Shown in pieces: positions 9,771 through 19,564 of a stretch of 64,000 nucleotides of DNA. The notes under the pieces were generated by a model. The model was not told the origin of the DNA, did not search any database, and was given only the letters and a program-made list of their open reading frames with translations. Source of the DNA: Haloquadratum walsbyi J07HQW1 (GTDB lineage: Archaea; Halobacteriota; Halobacteria; Halobacteriales; Haloferacaceae); contig KE356560.1 of assembly GCA_000415965.1 (NCBI GenBank), positions 1,601,164-1,665,163 on the forward strand, given 5' to 3'. The translations under genes were made by a program, and so were the position numbers. Numbering within the stretch: position 1 is the stretch's first letter; every line of letters begins with the position of its first letter.

Positions 9771-11543
9771 TCAGAGGTTCTGAAAACATGCAGCCGCCTG
9801 CTGCTGGAGTAACTGTGTTGCTGTCCCGCCAGCCTGTAACAAACGAAGGACAACGGAAAGAGTAGAGACGACATCGGTATTGATCGATAAGAATTGCTCT
9901 GTGGCTGTAAGATCAGAGCTATCATTTAATTCCGTTCGAAGAACACCACAGCTAGCCTCAGTCGCGATGGCAATGATGGACTCCGAATTAAATCCTTGAT
10001 GTGCGATACGAAGTGCATCATTATGACGCCCATCATTTACTGCTTGCTTGATCTCACACAGTTGTGCATGACAGGTGACTCCTGACTGGAGATGCGATTC
10101 CTCAGAATCAAACTGCTGATATTGTTTCAGTGCGGTTTCATATTCACCGCGCTGCTCAGCCTGACGAGCGGTCGCAATCGTTTCAATCGCATCCAACTCT
10201 CGCAGATGAATATACTCCTGTGGAGATTGCTCTGCAGCGGATCGTGCACGGTTACTGGCAGTGTGGACTGTGTTATAATTACCCGCTTCAAATGCGACAT
10301 GTGCAGAGGCTTCAAACTCTCGACATTGATGAACTGAACGTGTGCCAGTAATCGCAGTCTCAATTTCCTCGGCACTCCGTAATTGCTCAGGGTTTTCTGC
10401 AACAACTGTCGGATCAAACTGATCAAACGTTGCCCATGCTGTTCGATGGAGATGCTTTCGGGTTTTCCAGTCATCTGTTGCATGCCCAGCGTGTCGAACA
10501 GATTTACTGAGATATTTAATCGCTCGAACCATATCGACAGCATCGATTGCTTGTGCTGCTCTGACATATGCCTCAGCGACACTCCACCACTCGGGCGGAA
10601 GGTTAGAAGCATGTGTCGAGAGCCACCGACCACCACCTGCCTCGATCGCATCTGCGATATGCCGGTACGATTCGGCATATGCCTGCTTTGTCTGATCCCA
10701 TGATTCTGGATGGAGACGGTCAACTGCCTGTAGCTGTCTCCGTGCGACAATGAGTTCGGCCCGAGTTATGTCATCTCCTCCGTGTCGATAGTCCTCAATC
10801 AGATTCGACGCTGTGAAATACAGATAATCACTTACCCGTGCGCTCGATGGGTCAGCATGTAATGCAGCCTCATAGAGACGTTGTTTATCAGGGTCGGTAG
10901 GCGACCGTTCCTCAGCAGCTTGTCGGTACTCTGCGGCTGTCATCTCTGTGTCTACCCTCGGGAGTGAGACATTTTCGAGATACTGCAGTACAGCGGTGTT
11001 GATATCGGCTTGTGGGCTTTCAGAAGCGAGCAGTTGCTCTGTGAGTCGAACCCGTGAGAGATATTCAATGGCGTCTCGCTGATTTGCCGGTGTTGCCGCC
11101 AGTAATGACTCACAGGTTTGACGAACGTCCGTTGGTGAGGAAACATCATCATAGAGATGCTCAATAGTTGTCTGGACGACCGCTAATAACGAAGGAATCT
11201 CGATAGTTAATCGCTGAAATGTCTGTCGACGTGCTTCAAGCTCACTGAGCGTATCGACAGCATATGCACGACCACGAGGGCTTGTTCCCAATACCATGTT
11301 TTTGAGACTCCGGTCAAGTCGGTCCTCGATCCGAGAACGGATTGCTTCGGTTGGACCCCGAGTTAAGAATATACCCCGCAGTCTTACATACTCCTCAAAT
11401 GTTTCCAGTGACTTTTGTGCGTTATTTCTGAGTGTCGAATAAAACTCGAGTTCTGTCTCGTATTCATCCGCAAGAGAGTCGTATAAATCCGGATTACTGA
11501 CCAACGCCGCCGCTTGCTCAGCAGGGCTTAATTGGTGAATCAT
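9771..11543 (-). CDS. Large helical-repeat protein, unknown function
   Basis: The 590-residue product is almost entirely helical and soluble, with many short alternating hydrophobic/charged segments resembling degenerate TPR-like repeats. Examples are AYVRAAQAIDAVDMVRAIKY, EFEASAHVAFEAGNYNTVHT and QAEQRGEYETALKQYQQFDS. No catalytic motif, signal peptide or membrane span is visible. I do not recognise a named family. Such scaffolds usually mediate protein contacts. It lies upstream of nothing obvious and is separated from the sulfurtransferase gene by 189 bases. The ATG at 11543 is the only good start. Confidence 0.6.
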   Translation of the reverse strand: MIHQLSPAEQAAALVSNPDLYDSLADEYETELEFYSTLRNNAQKSLETFEEYVRLRGIFLTRGPTEAIRSRIEDRLDRSLKNMVLGTSPRGRAYAVDTLSELEARRQTFQRLTIEIPSLLAVVQTTIEHLYDDVSSPTDVRQTCESLLAATPANQRDAIEYLSRVRLTEQLLASESPQADINTAVLQYLENVSLPRVDTEMTAAEYRQAAEERSPTDPDKQRLYEAALHADPSSARVSDYLYFTASNLIEDYRHGGDDITRAELIVARRQLQAVDRLHPESWDQTKQAYAESYRHIADAIEAGGGRWLSTHASNLPPEWWSVAEAYVRAAQAIDAVDMVRAIKYLSKSVRHAGHATDDWKTRKHLHRTAWATFDQFDPTVVAENPEQLRSAEEIETAITGTRSVHQCREFEASAHVAFEAGNYNTVHTASNRARSAAEQSPQEYIHLRELDAIETIATARQAEQRGEYETALKQYQQFDSEESHLQSGVTCHAQLCEIKQAVNDGRHNDALRIAHQGFNSESIIAIATEASCGVLRTELNDSSDLTATEQFLSINTDVVSTLSVVLRLLQAGGTATQLLQQQAAACFQNL

Positions 11544-11732
11544 TTCGATATTATCTCTTAGGGTGTAATCTACATACCTTCGTCGGCGCGTTATAGCGAT
11601 AGACCGCTTGCTGACGATTGCGTGAATATTCGAAACCAGACAGCAAGGACAATCGAACAGAGTTCGCGTTGTCGAAAGATATATTCAATAGATGTCGCAG
11701 TCACACTCTGCAGAGTAGGTATCTGTGCGTTA

Positions 11733-12602
11733 TCACTCACTCTGCTCGGTTGGAAGGTCTGGATCTGCCGTCCAGTCACTGAGTGAGCCATCATACACAG
11801 CAACATCAGTAATACCAGCTTGATGGAGTGCTAATGCCTCACTACTTGCTGCGATACCAGCTCCACAGTAGGTAGTCACAGTATCAGCCTCTGTTGCACC
11901 AACTTCTGAGAACTGTTCTTTGAGCGCATCATCAGACACATATGTGCCGTCAGCATCAAGCACACCTTCATCACCGAGTGCAGGAACATTGACACTGTTT
12001 GGAATCCGCTCAGTCGCATGGTCGCCTGATTGAAGCGCATTAATCACGCACGCATCGGCATCGTTTATTTGAGCGCGAACATCTTCCTTGTCGGCAACGA
12101 GTTCGTCGCGGTACTCAGCAGTGAAGTGAGCTGATGTCGGCGTTGTCACCGTCGAGGATACCGGTCGATCTTCAGCCGTCCATCGAGACCAACCACCATT
12201 GAGGACACCGACTTGGTCATGCCCAAATACACGAAACATCCACCAAAGACGGGCTGCCCATTCATTATTATTCCCCTGGTCGACAGTATCATACAAAACA
12301 ACCCGCGAGTCATTACTCACTCCTAATTCACTCACTGCAGAGGCGAATGCATCCGGTGTCGGTAACTGAAACGGGTAGTTTGGATTTTCGGTCTCAGAAA
12401 GATCTTCGATAAGATCAGCAAACTGACTCCCTGGAATGTGTGCTTCACTCCAGTTGTCATACCCGGATTCAAGCTCATACGTTTCCTCACCACTTCCAGC
12501 CTGCAGATAGACCGTGCAATCAAGCACTTGCACATCGGAGGCATCAAGTCGTTTTTCAAGCCACTCTGGATTGACGAGCGTTGGTGTCGTGTCGTCGGAC
12601 AT
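11733..12602 (-). CDS. Thiosulfate/3-mercaptopyruvate sulfurtransferase (tandem rhodanese)
   Basis: The protein moves sulfane sulfur from thiosulfate or mercaptopyruvate to cyanide or thiol acceptors. It has two rhodanese domains. The N-terminal one carries GYDNWSEAHIPGSQFADL and lacks an active cysteine (VVLYDTVDQGNN at the loop). The C-terminal one carries ERIPNSVNVPAL and the active loop TYCGAGIAASSEAL with the catalytic Cys. About 289 residues is normal for the tandem type. I chose the ATG at 12602 (MSDDTTPTLVNPEWLE); the longer 12671 start adds a tail not seen in the family. Confidence 0.88.
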   Translation of the reverse strand: MSDDTTPTLVNPEWLEKRLDASDVQVLDCTVYLQAGSGEETYELESGYDNWSEAHIPGSQFADLIEDLSETENPNYPFQLPTPDAFASAVSELGVSNDSRVVLYDTVDQGNNNEWAARLWWMFRVFGHDQVGVLNGGWSRWTAEDRPVSSTVTTPTSAHFTAEYRDELVADKEDVRAQINDADACVINALQSGDHATERIPNSVNVPALGDEGVLDADGTYVSDDALKEQFSEVGATEADTVTTYCGAGIAASSEALALHQAGITDVAVYDGSLSDWTADPDLPTEQSE

Positions 12603-12783
12603 GACCTGATTGTGGTTTGCGGACAAATCAATCTTCATATTATCGGTTTCTATCGGCGTCCCAACACTCACAATATCATCTAAACCAATGAATAGATACT
12701 CTCACGTCAAATCGAATATGAAACGTGGATATTCAATCCCACTTTGAGACCCAACATCCAGTGAATGACACAGTCATTCAACA

Positions 12784-13110
12784 TCACCGTTCGGTGAGTC
12801 GAATGCCATACACACCCTGAGGTGCTTCGGCGTTCATTCGGGTCTCAATCCATCGTTTCGTGTCCATGTCCGTGTCGGTATCGGTATCTGTCTTTCTCTG
12901 TAATTCATTCAGCGTCAACTGGACTGTCGCCTGCGTGGTGATTTGCTCAGTGTATTCATTAACCATGTCGGCTTTCTGCACATCAACTGAACCGACCGTT
13001 GCATCGCCGCAGTTGATTACCCCCTGGATAGCACTTCGAATGATTCCCTCGGGTTGATCTGTTTGTGAGCTATCAAAATCAACAATGCAGTAGAACGTCT
13101 TCGAATTCAT
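12784..13110 (-). CDS. Conserved-looking acidic protein, unknown function
   Basis: The 108-residue product begins MNSKTFYCIVDFDSSQTDQP and contains an alternating Thr-Asp run (about residues 74-84) that reflects a slipped hexanucleotide repeat in the DNA near 12860-12895. No motif or membrane span is visible. The short-period repeat suggests that its length could vary between strains. I do not recognise the family, although the codon pattern is that of a real gene. Confidence 0.55.
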   Translation of the reverse strand: MNSKTFYCIVDFDSSQTDQPEGIIRSAIQGVINCGDATVGSVDVQKADMVNEYTEQITTQATVQLTLNELQRKTDTDTDTDMDTKRWIETRMNAEAPQGVYGIRLTER

Positions 13111-13353
13111 ACTGACAATATAGCGAGCGCGAAAATGAGACTAGCGGATAGTTGCTGTCACAGTGATACCTGAAATGAACCTCGATATGGAGACTTTGAC
13201 ATCTGAGACAGCCTCATTGATCGCACCGACCAGGAGTAGTGCTATATGATTATCACTTAGAACAATAATCAAAAGGGATATTTCGACTGTGATTATATCT
13301 GCACGCTCAGCACCGCTTCACGTCGTTTAGCTGAAACGGGGGCTTTCTCCGTG

Positions 13354-14313
13354 TTACTTTAATTCGACATCAATATCGCCTCCATCGCTTGTAAACACAC
13401 TCGCGACCCCACTTCCAGCAGCGAAAGCAACGCGTTCTGTACCGATACTTAATCGCTCGGCAAGACCTCTCTTCGGCTCAAACTCCCGAATCTCAGGCTC
13501 AGCATCGATGAGATTCTCGATTCGATCTGTGACATCATCCTCAGTCCCGAGCTCATCGATGAGTCCAATCTCAAGCGCATCGCTTCCAAGATAGATGCGA
13601 GCTTCTGTGTCACGAACCTGATTGGGGTCCATATCACGACCTTCACTCACAGTCTCGATAAACTGATCATAATACCCATCAACGATACTCTGGAGATACT
13701 CCCGCTCACTCTCTTCAATCTCGCGGAGGGGAACGCCAGCATCCTTGTACTCTCCAGCGGTGAATTGTTCGTATGAAATTCCAATCTTATCAGCTAATCC
13801 AGCCGCGTTGGGTCGGGATCCAACGACACCAATCGAGCCAATAAGACTGACATCTCTTGCCCACAGTTCATCACACCCACTCGCAATCCAGTACCCGCCT
13901 GATGCGCATGTATCAGTCGCATACGCAATCGTCGGACCGTCAAATTCAATCGCAGCCCGGCGGATATCGTCACTTGGTAGCACCTCTCCACCTGGTGTAT
14001 TAAGCTCAAGAAGAAGTGCCTCGATTGCATCATCATCGTCGGCATCCTCAATCCGCTCGACGATATCATCGGCAGTTGACGCTCCCGAAGCTGACAATGG
14101 CGATGGTCGACCGCGGTCACGCTGAATCGGTCCTGAGACAATGACCTTTGCTACATTATATTCCTCAGTGCTCCCTAAGCGACCGCGTGTGAGTTGTGCG
14201 ACGATCTGTTTCCCAGCAACGGTCGCTACAGCTCCTAGTACCCCAGCGGCTAACAGAGCTGGTCTATTGCCGTCTGCATCGAATTTCATGTCCGATTTAG
14301 GTAGTCTATCCAT
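13354..14313 (-). CDS. sppA: Signal peptide peptidase SppA (S49 serine protease)
   Basis: SppA degrades cleaved signal peptides in the membrane with a Ser-Lys dyad. The 319-residue protein has one N-terminal hydrophobic anchor (ALLAAGVLGAVATVAGKQIV, about residues 19-38). It then has LLLELNTPGGEVLPSDDIR and the nucleophile region YATDTCASGGYWIASGCDEL, where Ser in CASGGY is the nucleophile. ARDVSLIGSIGVVGSRPN and FTAGEYKDAGVPLREI follow, the last containing the candidate general-base Lys. The length matches single-domain archaeal SppA. The gene is divergent from the DICT-domain gene, with about 150 bases between the starts. Confidence 0.9.
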   Translation of the reverse strand: MDRLPKSDMKFDADGNRPALLAAGVLGAVATVAGKQIVAQLTRGRLGSTEEYNVAKVIVSGPIQRDRGRPSPLSASGASTADDIVERIEDADDDDAIEALLLELNTPGGEVLPSDDIRRAAIEFDGPTIAYATDTCASGGYWIASGCDELWARDVSLIGSIGVVGSRPNAAGLADKIGISYEQFTAGEYKDAGVPLREIEESEREYLQSIVDGYYDQFIETVSEGRDMDPNQVRDTEARIYLGSDALEIGLIDELGTEDDVTDRIENLIDAEPEIREFEPKRGLAERLSIGTERVAFAAGSGVASVFTSDGGDIDVELK

Positions 14314-14464
14314 AGGTATAAATCCGCGAATTTACCGTTCAACTCATCCGGTAAACCAGTGATTCGACTTTCGAAATCTATCCGATTTCTCGGCTTAGCG
14401 GCGTTAAAACCCGCATATGTGCCCGCGTTGGGTTTAATACCAATGAACTAGTAGTAATAGTACT

Positions 14465-15241
14465 TTGACAGCGGAACTGTCGTGTTCTCCAGAGGAGTCC
14501 GTCCTCAATCAGCATATCGCCGATGCTGACGTTCCAGAATACGCCCTTGTTGTTGAGAATGCAGATCGACCATCGGTTATTGAGCAGATGATCGAAGACA
14601 TATTCACCAGACAACCTGTCGAGGTTGATACCACGGCGTTGAGTGGCGGTGAGCAGAGTCGACTTGTATTGTTAATCAATGATCGCATCGCAGCGAGTTC
14701 GCCACTGCAGGAGATCGAATCATCGCTGTTGTTAGTGAACTCAGATAGATACATCACTGGTGCAGCACAACTCGAAGAGATTGAATATCCGGATGTGATC
14801 ACAGCTTTGACTGACACACCATTTCATCTACACGGATATCCTGAATCGAATAACGAGAAGCTGATTTTGGTGCTTATATCACGGTATATTGAGCGGTTAT
14901 CATATGAATATGGCGGTGTTCACCGGGCATCCTTCCAGCGACTCTCTCGACTACTCGATGAGAATGGGACTGAGAATGTCTACCGACGGCTTGGGGATGC
15001 CGACGTTGATACGCATGTATATGGCGTGCCAGACCAAATTCCGCCGCGTGGATACGGTGTGAAGATACATGGGGGATATACGTGTGATTATCGAAACTCA
15101 TGGTTTGTCGTTCATCAATCTGAGACGGCCGCAGCAGCACTGATGGCAATTGAAATTGCCCCAAATAAGTGGAAAGCTGAGTGGACGTTCAATCCGAACA
15201 AAGTAACAACAATCAATGACATCATACGAACGAAACTGTAG
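14465..15241 (+). CDS. DICT sensory domain protein
   Basis: The 258-residue soluble protein has the DICT-type layout. Its core includes LVVENADRPSVIEQMIEDIF, a turn with LSGGEQSRLVLLINDRI, HLHGYPESNNEKLILVLISR followed by YIERLSYEYGG, and a C-terminal VYGVPDQIPPRGYGVKIHGG. DICT domains are linked with signalling proteins and light or ligand sensing, but the ligand is unknown. Translation appears to begin at a TTG (14465), because an in-frame TGA lies just upstream and no ATG is available. The stop is adjacent to the end of an IS200/IS605-like relic, whose insertion may have reshaped the 3' flank. Confidence 0.65.
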   Translation: MTAELSCSPEESVLNQHIADADVPEYALVVENADRPSVIEQMIEDIFTRQPVEVDTTALSGGEQSRLVLLINDRIAASSPLQEIESSLLLVNSDRYITGAAQLEEIEYPDVITALTDTPFHLHGYPESNNEKLILVLISRYIERLSYEYGGVHRASFQRLSRLLDENGTENVYRRLGDADVDTHVYGVPDQIPPRGYGVKIHGGYTCDYRNSWFVVHQSETAAAALMAIEIAPNKWKAEWTFNPNKVTTINDIIRTKL

Positions 15242-15244
15242 TCT

Positions 15245-15850
15245 TTGACATTCTCCTCCGCGTGAACGCAGAGGAATCCCACGGCACCGCAGCGCTGAGT
15301 TGAGTTGAGTTGAGTTGAGTTTGAGTTGAGTTGAGTTGGGAGTGTCAGGTGCAGGTGCGGGGGTCACACAGACTGCCAAGCGAACACACCGTGGGAATCG
15401 GTATATAGCCGGAGCCGGGCAAGGGACAGCCTCTGTGTATCGGGAGTGCCAAACCCACAAACCCAACCCCCGCCCCCAGGACTCTACTCTTTAGCCAAGA
15501 ACGCGTTCCCGTGTTATTTTTGCCACAGGAGCGGTGGTCGGTCGTTGGGTTCACCAGACTTGGAGTTATTTACATGACGTGGTTGTTGTTTGCTTCCCAC
15601 ATGGGACAGACCCTGCTTCCAAAGTGGGCGTATACTCACACTCACACTTCACACTTACACTTACACTCGAACCGCCACCTGTCGGGCGCCCGGCGACACT
15701 GGGGTCAGAACCAGTGCGCCGACACTTACAGGGATCTCATGTCGCAACAGCAGTGTTACTGTTCGGAAACCCAGGCTGCGACGGCGCGTATCCACAGCCT
15801 CAGTGGGATTGCGCCTGCTTCACGTATCACTCTCATCATCCAAATTTAAT
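15245..15850 (-). mobile_element. Degenerate IS200/IS605-like element, copy 1
   Basis: Read on the minus strand, this stretch ends in GTGGGATTCCTCTGCG, an imperfect hairpin (arms CTCTGCG/CGCGGAG) and AGGAGAATGTCAA. This resembles the right ends of haloarchaeal TnpB-type IS200/IS605 elements. The interior is homologous, with many indels, to about 57500-57998. Shared blocks include CGTATCCACAGCCTCAGTGG and the short GTGCGCCGACACT. No intact frame remains, although a cysteine-rich reading (VCPMWEANNNH here, CALCGNQTT in the other copy) may be a zinc-finger remnant. A GAGTT microsatellite lies just inside the end. Confidence 0.6.
15294..15340. repeat. Pentanucleotide TGAGT tandem repeat
   Basis: About nine units of the pentamer TGAGT run in tandem, interrupted once by an extra T. 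They sit just inside the hairpin end of the neighbouring relic element and are absent from the second copy at 57.9 kb, so they expanded after the copies separated. Confidence 0.85.
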
Positions 15851-16147
15851 TAGATACATCGCAGATAATGGTTCAGTCATCTGTGAGTCATCGTTCATTG
15901 TATTACAGTCACAATGGATATATATATGCGCATCTCTCGTATCGATACGCAATCTTACTCAGAGACTGCACATACATCCTGTGATAGTATCAGTCGTCGA
16001 AACTCAAAGCGAAGAGAATCTATATCCCATGATTCTATATGTCACAGATTAGATGGCGAAACAAAAATGAAAATGAACTCTCGAAGGTTTGGGGACTACT
16101 AACAGACACTTCACTACGTTGTATTCATTTGTTTGTCGAGAGACAAA

Positions 16148-16309
16148 CTATGATATCTGATAGACGGCAGGATTACCGCCACAGTCGGGACACGTATCGA
16201 GGTCAGCTTCGAGATTTGTGCCACAGTTACGACACTCGATATGTGTCTCTGCTGCAGGTGTCTGGTCACTCTCGTTGGTAGGTAGGATATACAAGAACTC
16301 ACTGATCCC
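16148..16309 (-). CDS. Small zinc-ribbon protein
   Basis: The 53-residue protein starts MGISEFLYILPTNESDQTPA and ends in a single zinc ribbon formed by CRNCG and CPDCGG ten residues later, followed by NPAVYQIS. Proteins of this type are common and uncharacterised in haloarchaea; they may bind nucleic acid or protein. The frame is open further upstream to 16432, but the extra residues are low-complexity and the internal ATG at 16309 fits the usual length. Confidence 0.68.
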   Translation of the reverse strand, partial: GISEFLYILPTNESDQTPAAETHIECRNCGTNLEADLDTCPDCGGNPAVYQIS

Positions 16310-16585
16310 CATGAATATAGATAATATATGGAGCAAATGATAATAAATGTGACGGCAAATTCGCTCTATATCGGGACGAGAATCACAGATGCTACCATTT
16401 ACAGTCGAATAAATGGTCAAAGCAAATATCATGGTGTCACATAGAGAAATAGTATCAAAATATTAATTTTCTGGCGATGGAAGTGATTAATCATAAATAA
16501 TATTCGCATTAACATTCGTTCAGAAGTTTGATGAAACATAGATGATACCTGTTTGTGGACGAAACTGCTAGTATATGATGTATGA

Positions 16586-17034
16586 ATGAGAGTTGCCATC
16601 CTGACTATTGATGATGAGCTTCTTGTAGGTGATACGGCCAATACAAACGCAACATGACTTGCACAGCGTTTTAGAGAACGCGGTGTCGCCGTCAAGCGAA
16701 TACTCACTGTGGCTAATAAGCATTCTTTGATCCAATCGCGCGTGCGTGAGTATAGTGAGAGTTTTAGCGCAGTGATTGTCAGCGGTGGGATCGGCAATAC
16801 TCCTGGTGATCTGACACGCAGCGAGCAGAAGCCCACCTTCAGCGGTGGGAGGAAGTCAAGATAGGCTGTTATCCAGACCGGGATGCTAGTCATAATCGAA
16901 TTAAGATGACCGCTACTGATGAAGAAACACTCACGAGCGCAACAGCATGGCTTCAGAATCAGATTGATGCGAGCGGCACACCGGTGGGGCGGGACTATGA
17001 TGAGGACATCGAGTACAACCAGCAAGCTGAATGA
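16586..17034 (+). pseudogene. CinA-like (MoaB/Mog-fold) gene, broken by a stop, deletion and IS relic
   Basis: The N-terminal reading from ATG 16586 gives MRVAILTIDDELLVGDTANT followed by NAT, a TGA where Trp is expected, and LAQRFRERGVAVKRILTV. It then gives FSAVIVSGGIGNTPGDL, the start of a molybdopterin-binding, CinA-type domain. At about 16820 it enters an unrelated stretch with a CCCACC/GGTGGG hairpin. After that another frame resumes with IGCYPDRDASHNRIKMTATD and ends DEDIEYNQQAE at 17034, which looks like the C-terminal end of the same protein. The middle of the gene is gone. The intact family acts on pyridine nucleotides or molybdopterin-like substrates. Confidence 0.75.
16827..16860 (+). 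mobile_element. IS200/IS605-type end scar inside the CinA-like pseudogene
   Basis: The sequence AGAAGCCCACCTTCAGCGGT followed by GGGAGGAAGTCAAG contains a CCCACC/GGTGGG stem and an AGGAAGTCAA tail. This is the shape of the right end of haloarchaeal IS200/IS605 elements. It sits exactly where the pseudogene loses homology. Confidence 0.6.
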
Positions 17035-17320
17035 GGATATAATCGAATCAATTCAACGACGGGTCTCAATATCGACACGGACGGTACCTCTTTATTTCCC
17101 GCCTGATAATAAGTGCACATTTATCAATGCCTCCCGAAATATTACAGATATTTATTATCGGAGAGAAAATACATGTAGACCTCTCGTAATATGATGTGTA
17201 GCACTCACAGGTATCCGAGATCACTTTTCCAATTAATTATTTTGATGGCTAGATGAATCAAGAGTTGATGACCACAACATTACACACAAGCGGGTGGTAC
17301 TGTCTCGGTGTCGATATATA

Positions 17321-18256
17321 ATGTCCGAGTCACCCACAACAACAGCATTATGTCTTGATATAGACGGCACACTCTATCGTGGTGGTTCTGTGTTTATCGA
17401 ATCGATCAGCTATCTCCCATTCGTTCAGTCCGGTCACTGGTCACCGACTGACCGCCGTATACTTCGACAGGCTGTTGGGCTCGTTGGGCGCTACTACGGG
17501 AATCCGTGGACAGAGAAACGATGGCGAATAACACTCCGAACTGTGGATCTGCTTCAGCGTCTTGGTGATGGCGAGTTAGCCCTCTCACTGCTTGATACTC
17601 TTCGGGAAGTTCAGACGCAGATTAATACTGTGATTGATCCCAAATATACGTTCAACTCGCCGTCGACGAACAGTTACGACGAAATGCGAATCTCATTACT
17701 TAAAAAGTACGCAAAAGCAATCACCACACATCGCCGAGGCGAACTCCGAACGGCAATGAAGCAAGCGCTTAGCCGATGCGCACTCATCGATAACCCAACA
17801 GCCGCTGCATTAGAAGATATTACGACATCGACACCATCAGTTGAACTCTTGCTTATAACAGATATGCCAGCGACGATAGCGAATATATTCGCCAGCAAGG
17901 CAATTGAAGTCCCTATCCAAGCAGTCGTTGCAACGAAATTTGAAACCGACCAGACAGGGCGTTTTACCGGGGATTTCTACTCAATAAATAAATCTCGAAT
18001 GCTCACAGCATTGGATGAACAACATAACTGGGACCATGTTATCGCAGCGGGAGATACTGTCCGGGACCTCCAGATGCAGTCAACTGCTGATCAGTTCATT
18101 GCTGTTTCCGGACAGGGTCGGATCGATGAACATCTTCAGGAACCATATGTGACTGTTTCTGAGTCAAATCCTGAAAGCATACACGAGTCACATGACGTGT
18201 ATGTCCCAAAGGAAGTCCCGCTTGGAGTGGTTTTACGAACAGTAATTTCGACATGA
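17321..18256 (+). CDS. HAD-superfamily hydrolase
   Basis: The 311-residue protein carries the HAD signatures in order. Motif I is LCLDIDGTLYRGG near residue 11, with nucleophile and acid Asp. Motif II is LLLITDM near residue 185. A Lys in INKSRML serves as motif III, and motif IV is HVIAAGDTVRDLQM near residue 240. The long helical insert between motifs I and II forms a cap. Such enzymes are phosphatases of small phosphorylated metabolites; the substrate cannot be read from sequence. I chose the ATG at 17321 (MSESPTTTALCLDID) rather than the upstream GTG-type start at 17294. Confidence 0.8.
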   Translation: MSESPTTTALCLDIDGTLYRGGSVFIESISYLPFVQSGHWSPTDRRILRQAVGLVGRYYGNPWTEKRWRITLRTVDLLQRLGDGELALSLLDTLREVQTQINTVIDPKYTFNSPSTNSYDEMRISLLKKYAKAITTHRRGELRTAMKQALSRCALIDNPTAAALEDITTSTPSVELLLITDMPATIANIFASKAIEVPIQAVVATKFETDQTGRFTGDFYSINKSRMLTALDEQHNWDHVIAAGDTVRDLQMQSTADQFIAVSGQGRIDEHLQEPYVTVSESNPESIHESHDVYVPKEVPLGVVLRTVIST

Positions 18257-18471
18257 CCGCCGATATCCCTCAGCATATAAGATCCAATATAACATCGTCT
18301 AACTGACGTATTTGTGAGTCTATTAAATGCACGTGATTTCCCTTGAAGCTGAGTCAAGATTGAAGCCATTGACAATCGCCACTGCATGTTTGACATGTTG
18401 TGCATCTGTTCAAGAGCTCACGGGGGTTTTATTCACTCACACAGTTGGAACTCAGACAGGACCCGAGTAAT

Positions 18472-19197
18472 TTACTCTGCACGACCAGTTGTCAGTTCCA
18501 GTGACTCTCCGGTATTGAGAAGTGCATAATTCCCGCTGACAGGGTTTTTCGGCGTCTCCTTGCTCATGGCATTGATCGATATATGTGATAATCCACGGAA
18601 CGTCGTGCGTCCTGGCTGATGAATATGTCCGCTTACGCTGACCTGAGCCGTTTCTTGAAGCGTTGTAAGTACCTCTTTCCGATCCCATGGGTATGCACGC
18701 TCTGGGTAGTCTCCAAACCAGACATTATCACTGATTGAAAACCGTCCAAGGGGATGATGTGATAAGACGACAGCATCCGACGACACAGTGCGATCAAGCC
18801 AACTGCGCTGGTCGGGACCGATTACTCCACGAGCCCCGACATCTTCTCTCACAGAATCAAGATAGATGAATGCTTGATCATTAATCCGAATGACCCCATA
18901 GAATCTATCCTGATCGAGGATTGCACTAAGTTCATCCTTTGAGTGCGTCGCAACATCGTGATTACCGAGTAGATAAGTTACTGGTGATACCCAGTTATCA
19001 AATATTGATTTGATCTCGAGTAAGTGCTTCCGATCAGTGTGTTTTGTCGACTCCTGTAATAAATCTCCCAGAATAAACGTATGAGAAATCTGGGTCTCAT
19101 TCATTTGTTCATCCCTTATTTGATACAATCGTTCAATAATTTCATCATGATATGTCTCTCGCAGATGAATATCAGTGATAATCCCAACGGTACTCAT
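18472..19197 (-). CDS. Calcineurin-like metallophosphoesterase
   Basis: The 241-residue enzyme has the full dinuclear-metal motif set: GIITDIHLRE near the N-terminus, FILGDLLQES, LLGNHDVATHS, VVLSHHPLGRF and SVSGHIHQPGRT. It is a soluble phosphoesterase of the calcineurin-like superfamily, and the substrate (nucleotide, phosphoprotein or nucleic acid) is not identifiable. The ATG at 19197 begins MSTVGIITDIH directly before motif I, which is the usual layout; the longer start at 19239 adds 14 charged residues. The gene is convergent with the HAD hydrolase. Confidence 0.83.
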   Translation of the reverse strand: MSTVGIITDIHLRETYHDEIIERLYQIRDEQMNETQISHTFILGDLLQESTKHTDRKHLLEIKSIFDNWVSPVTYLLGNHDVATHSKDELSAILDQDRFYGVIRINDQAFIYLDSVREDVGARGVIGPDQRSWLDRTVSSDAVVLSHHPLGRFSISDNVWFGDYPERAYPWDRKEVLTTLQETAQVSVSGHIHQPGRTTFRGLSHISINAMSKETPKNPVSGNYALLNTGESLELTTGRAE

Positions 19198-19412
19198 TGA
19201 TCCATCCTTACTATACTCTTTATCTGGATATTCAAACACATATACTCATCTTCCTACCGGGGTCAGGGGTCACATATCAGTTACTAATAGTTCTATAGAG
19301 GCATACATATGCAGCATCTCTGCGTATTCTTCCCGTTTTGAGATGGCGACCATCGAAACCAACTCATATAATCATGTAATTTAGAGATGCTCAAGTTGGT
19401 GATGATAGCTGA

Positions 19413-19562
19413 GAGATATATCAGGATGAAACAAACCCCTCAGAACGTATTGAAGCCGGCATCCACGACTTTCTATTAGTGATTGTGGGTCAACTGAGCA
19501 ACGGAGCTGTGATGTATCTTTTAGATACTAAAGATACAGAGTACGTTGAAGTTATGTATTGA
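19413..19562 (+). pseudogene. Short protein-like remnant
   Basis: A frame without a start codon reads EIYQDETNPSERIEAGIHDF then LLVIVGQLSNGAVMYLLDTK and ends EYVEVMY at TGA 19562. Its codon pattern looks coding and the reading looks like the C-terminal end of a small haloarchaeal protein, but the upstream part is missing and the family is unknown to me. It lies in the 370-base gap between the metallophosphoesterase and carbonic anhydrase genes, facing the latter. Confidence 0.35.
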
Positions 19563-19564
19563 CA

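Noticed and set aside
15511-16052. Several overlapping plus-strand frames within relic copy 1
   Set aside because: They read through repeat sequence homologous to non-coding parts of copy 2 and have no shared protein.
16429-17025. Long minus-strand frame opposite the CinA-like remnant
   Set aside because: Its translation has no domain features, and the plus strand explains the region as a pseudogene.
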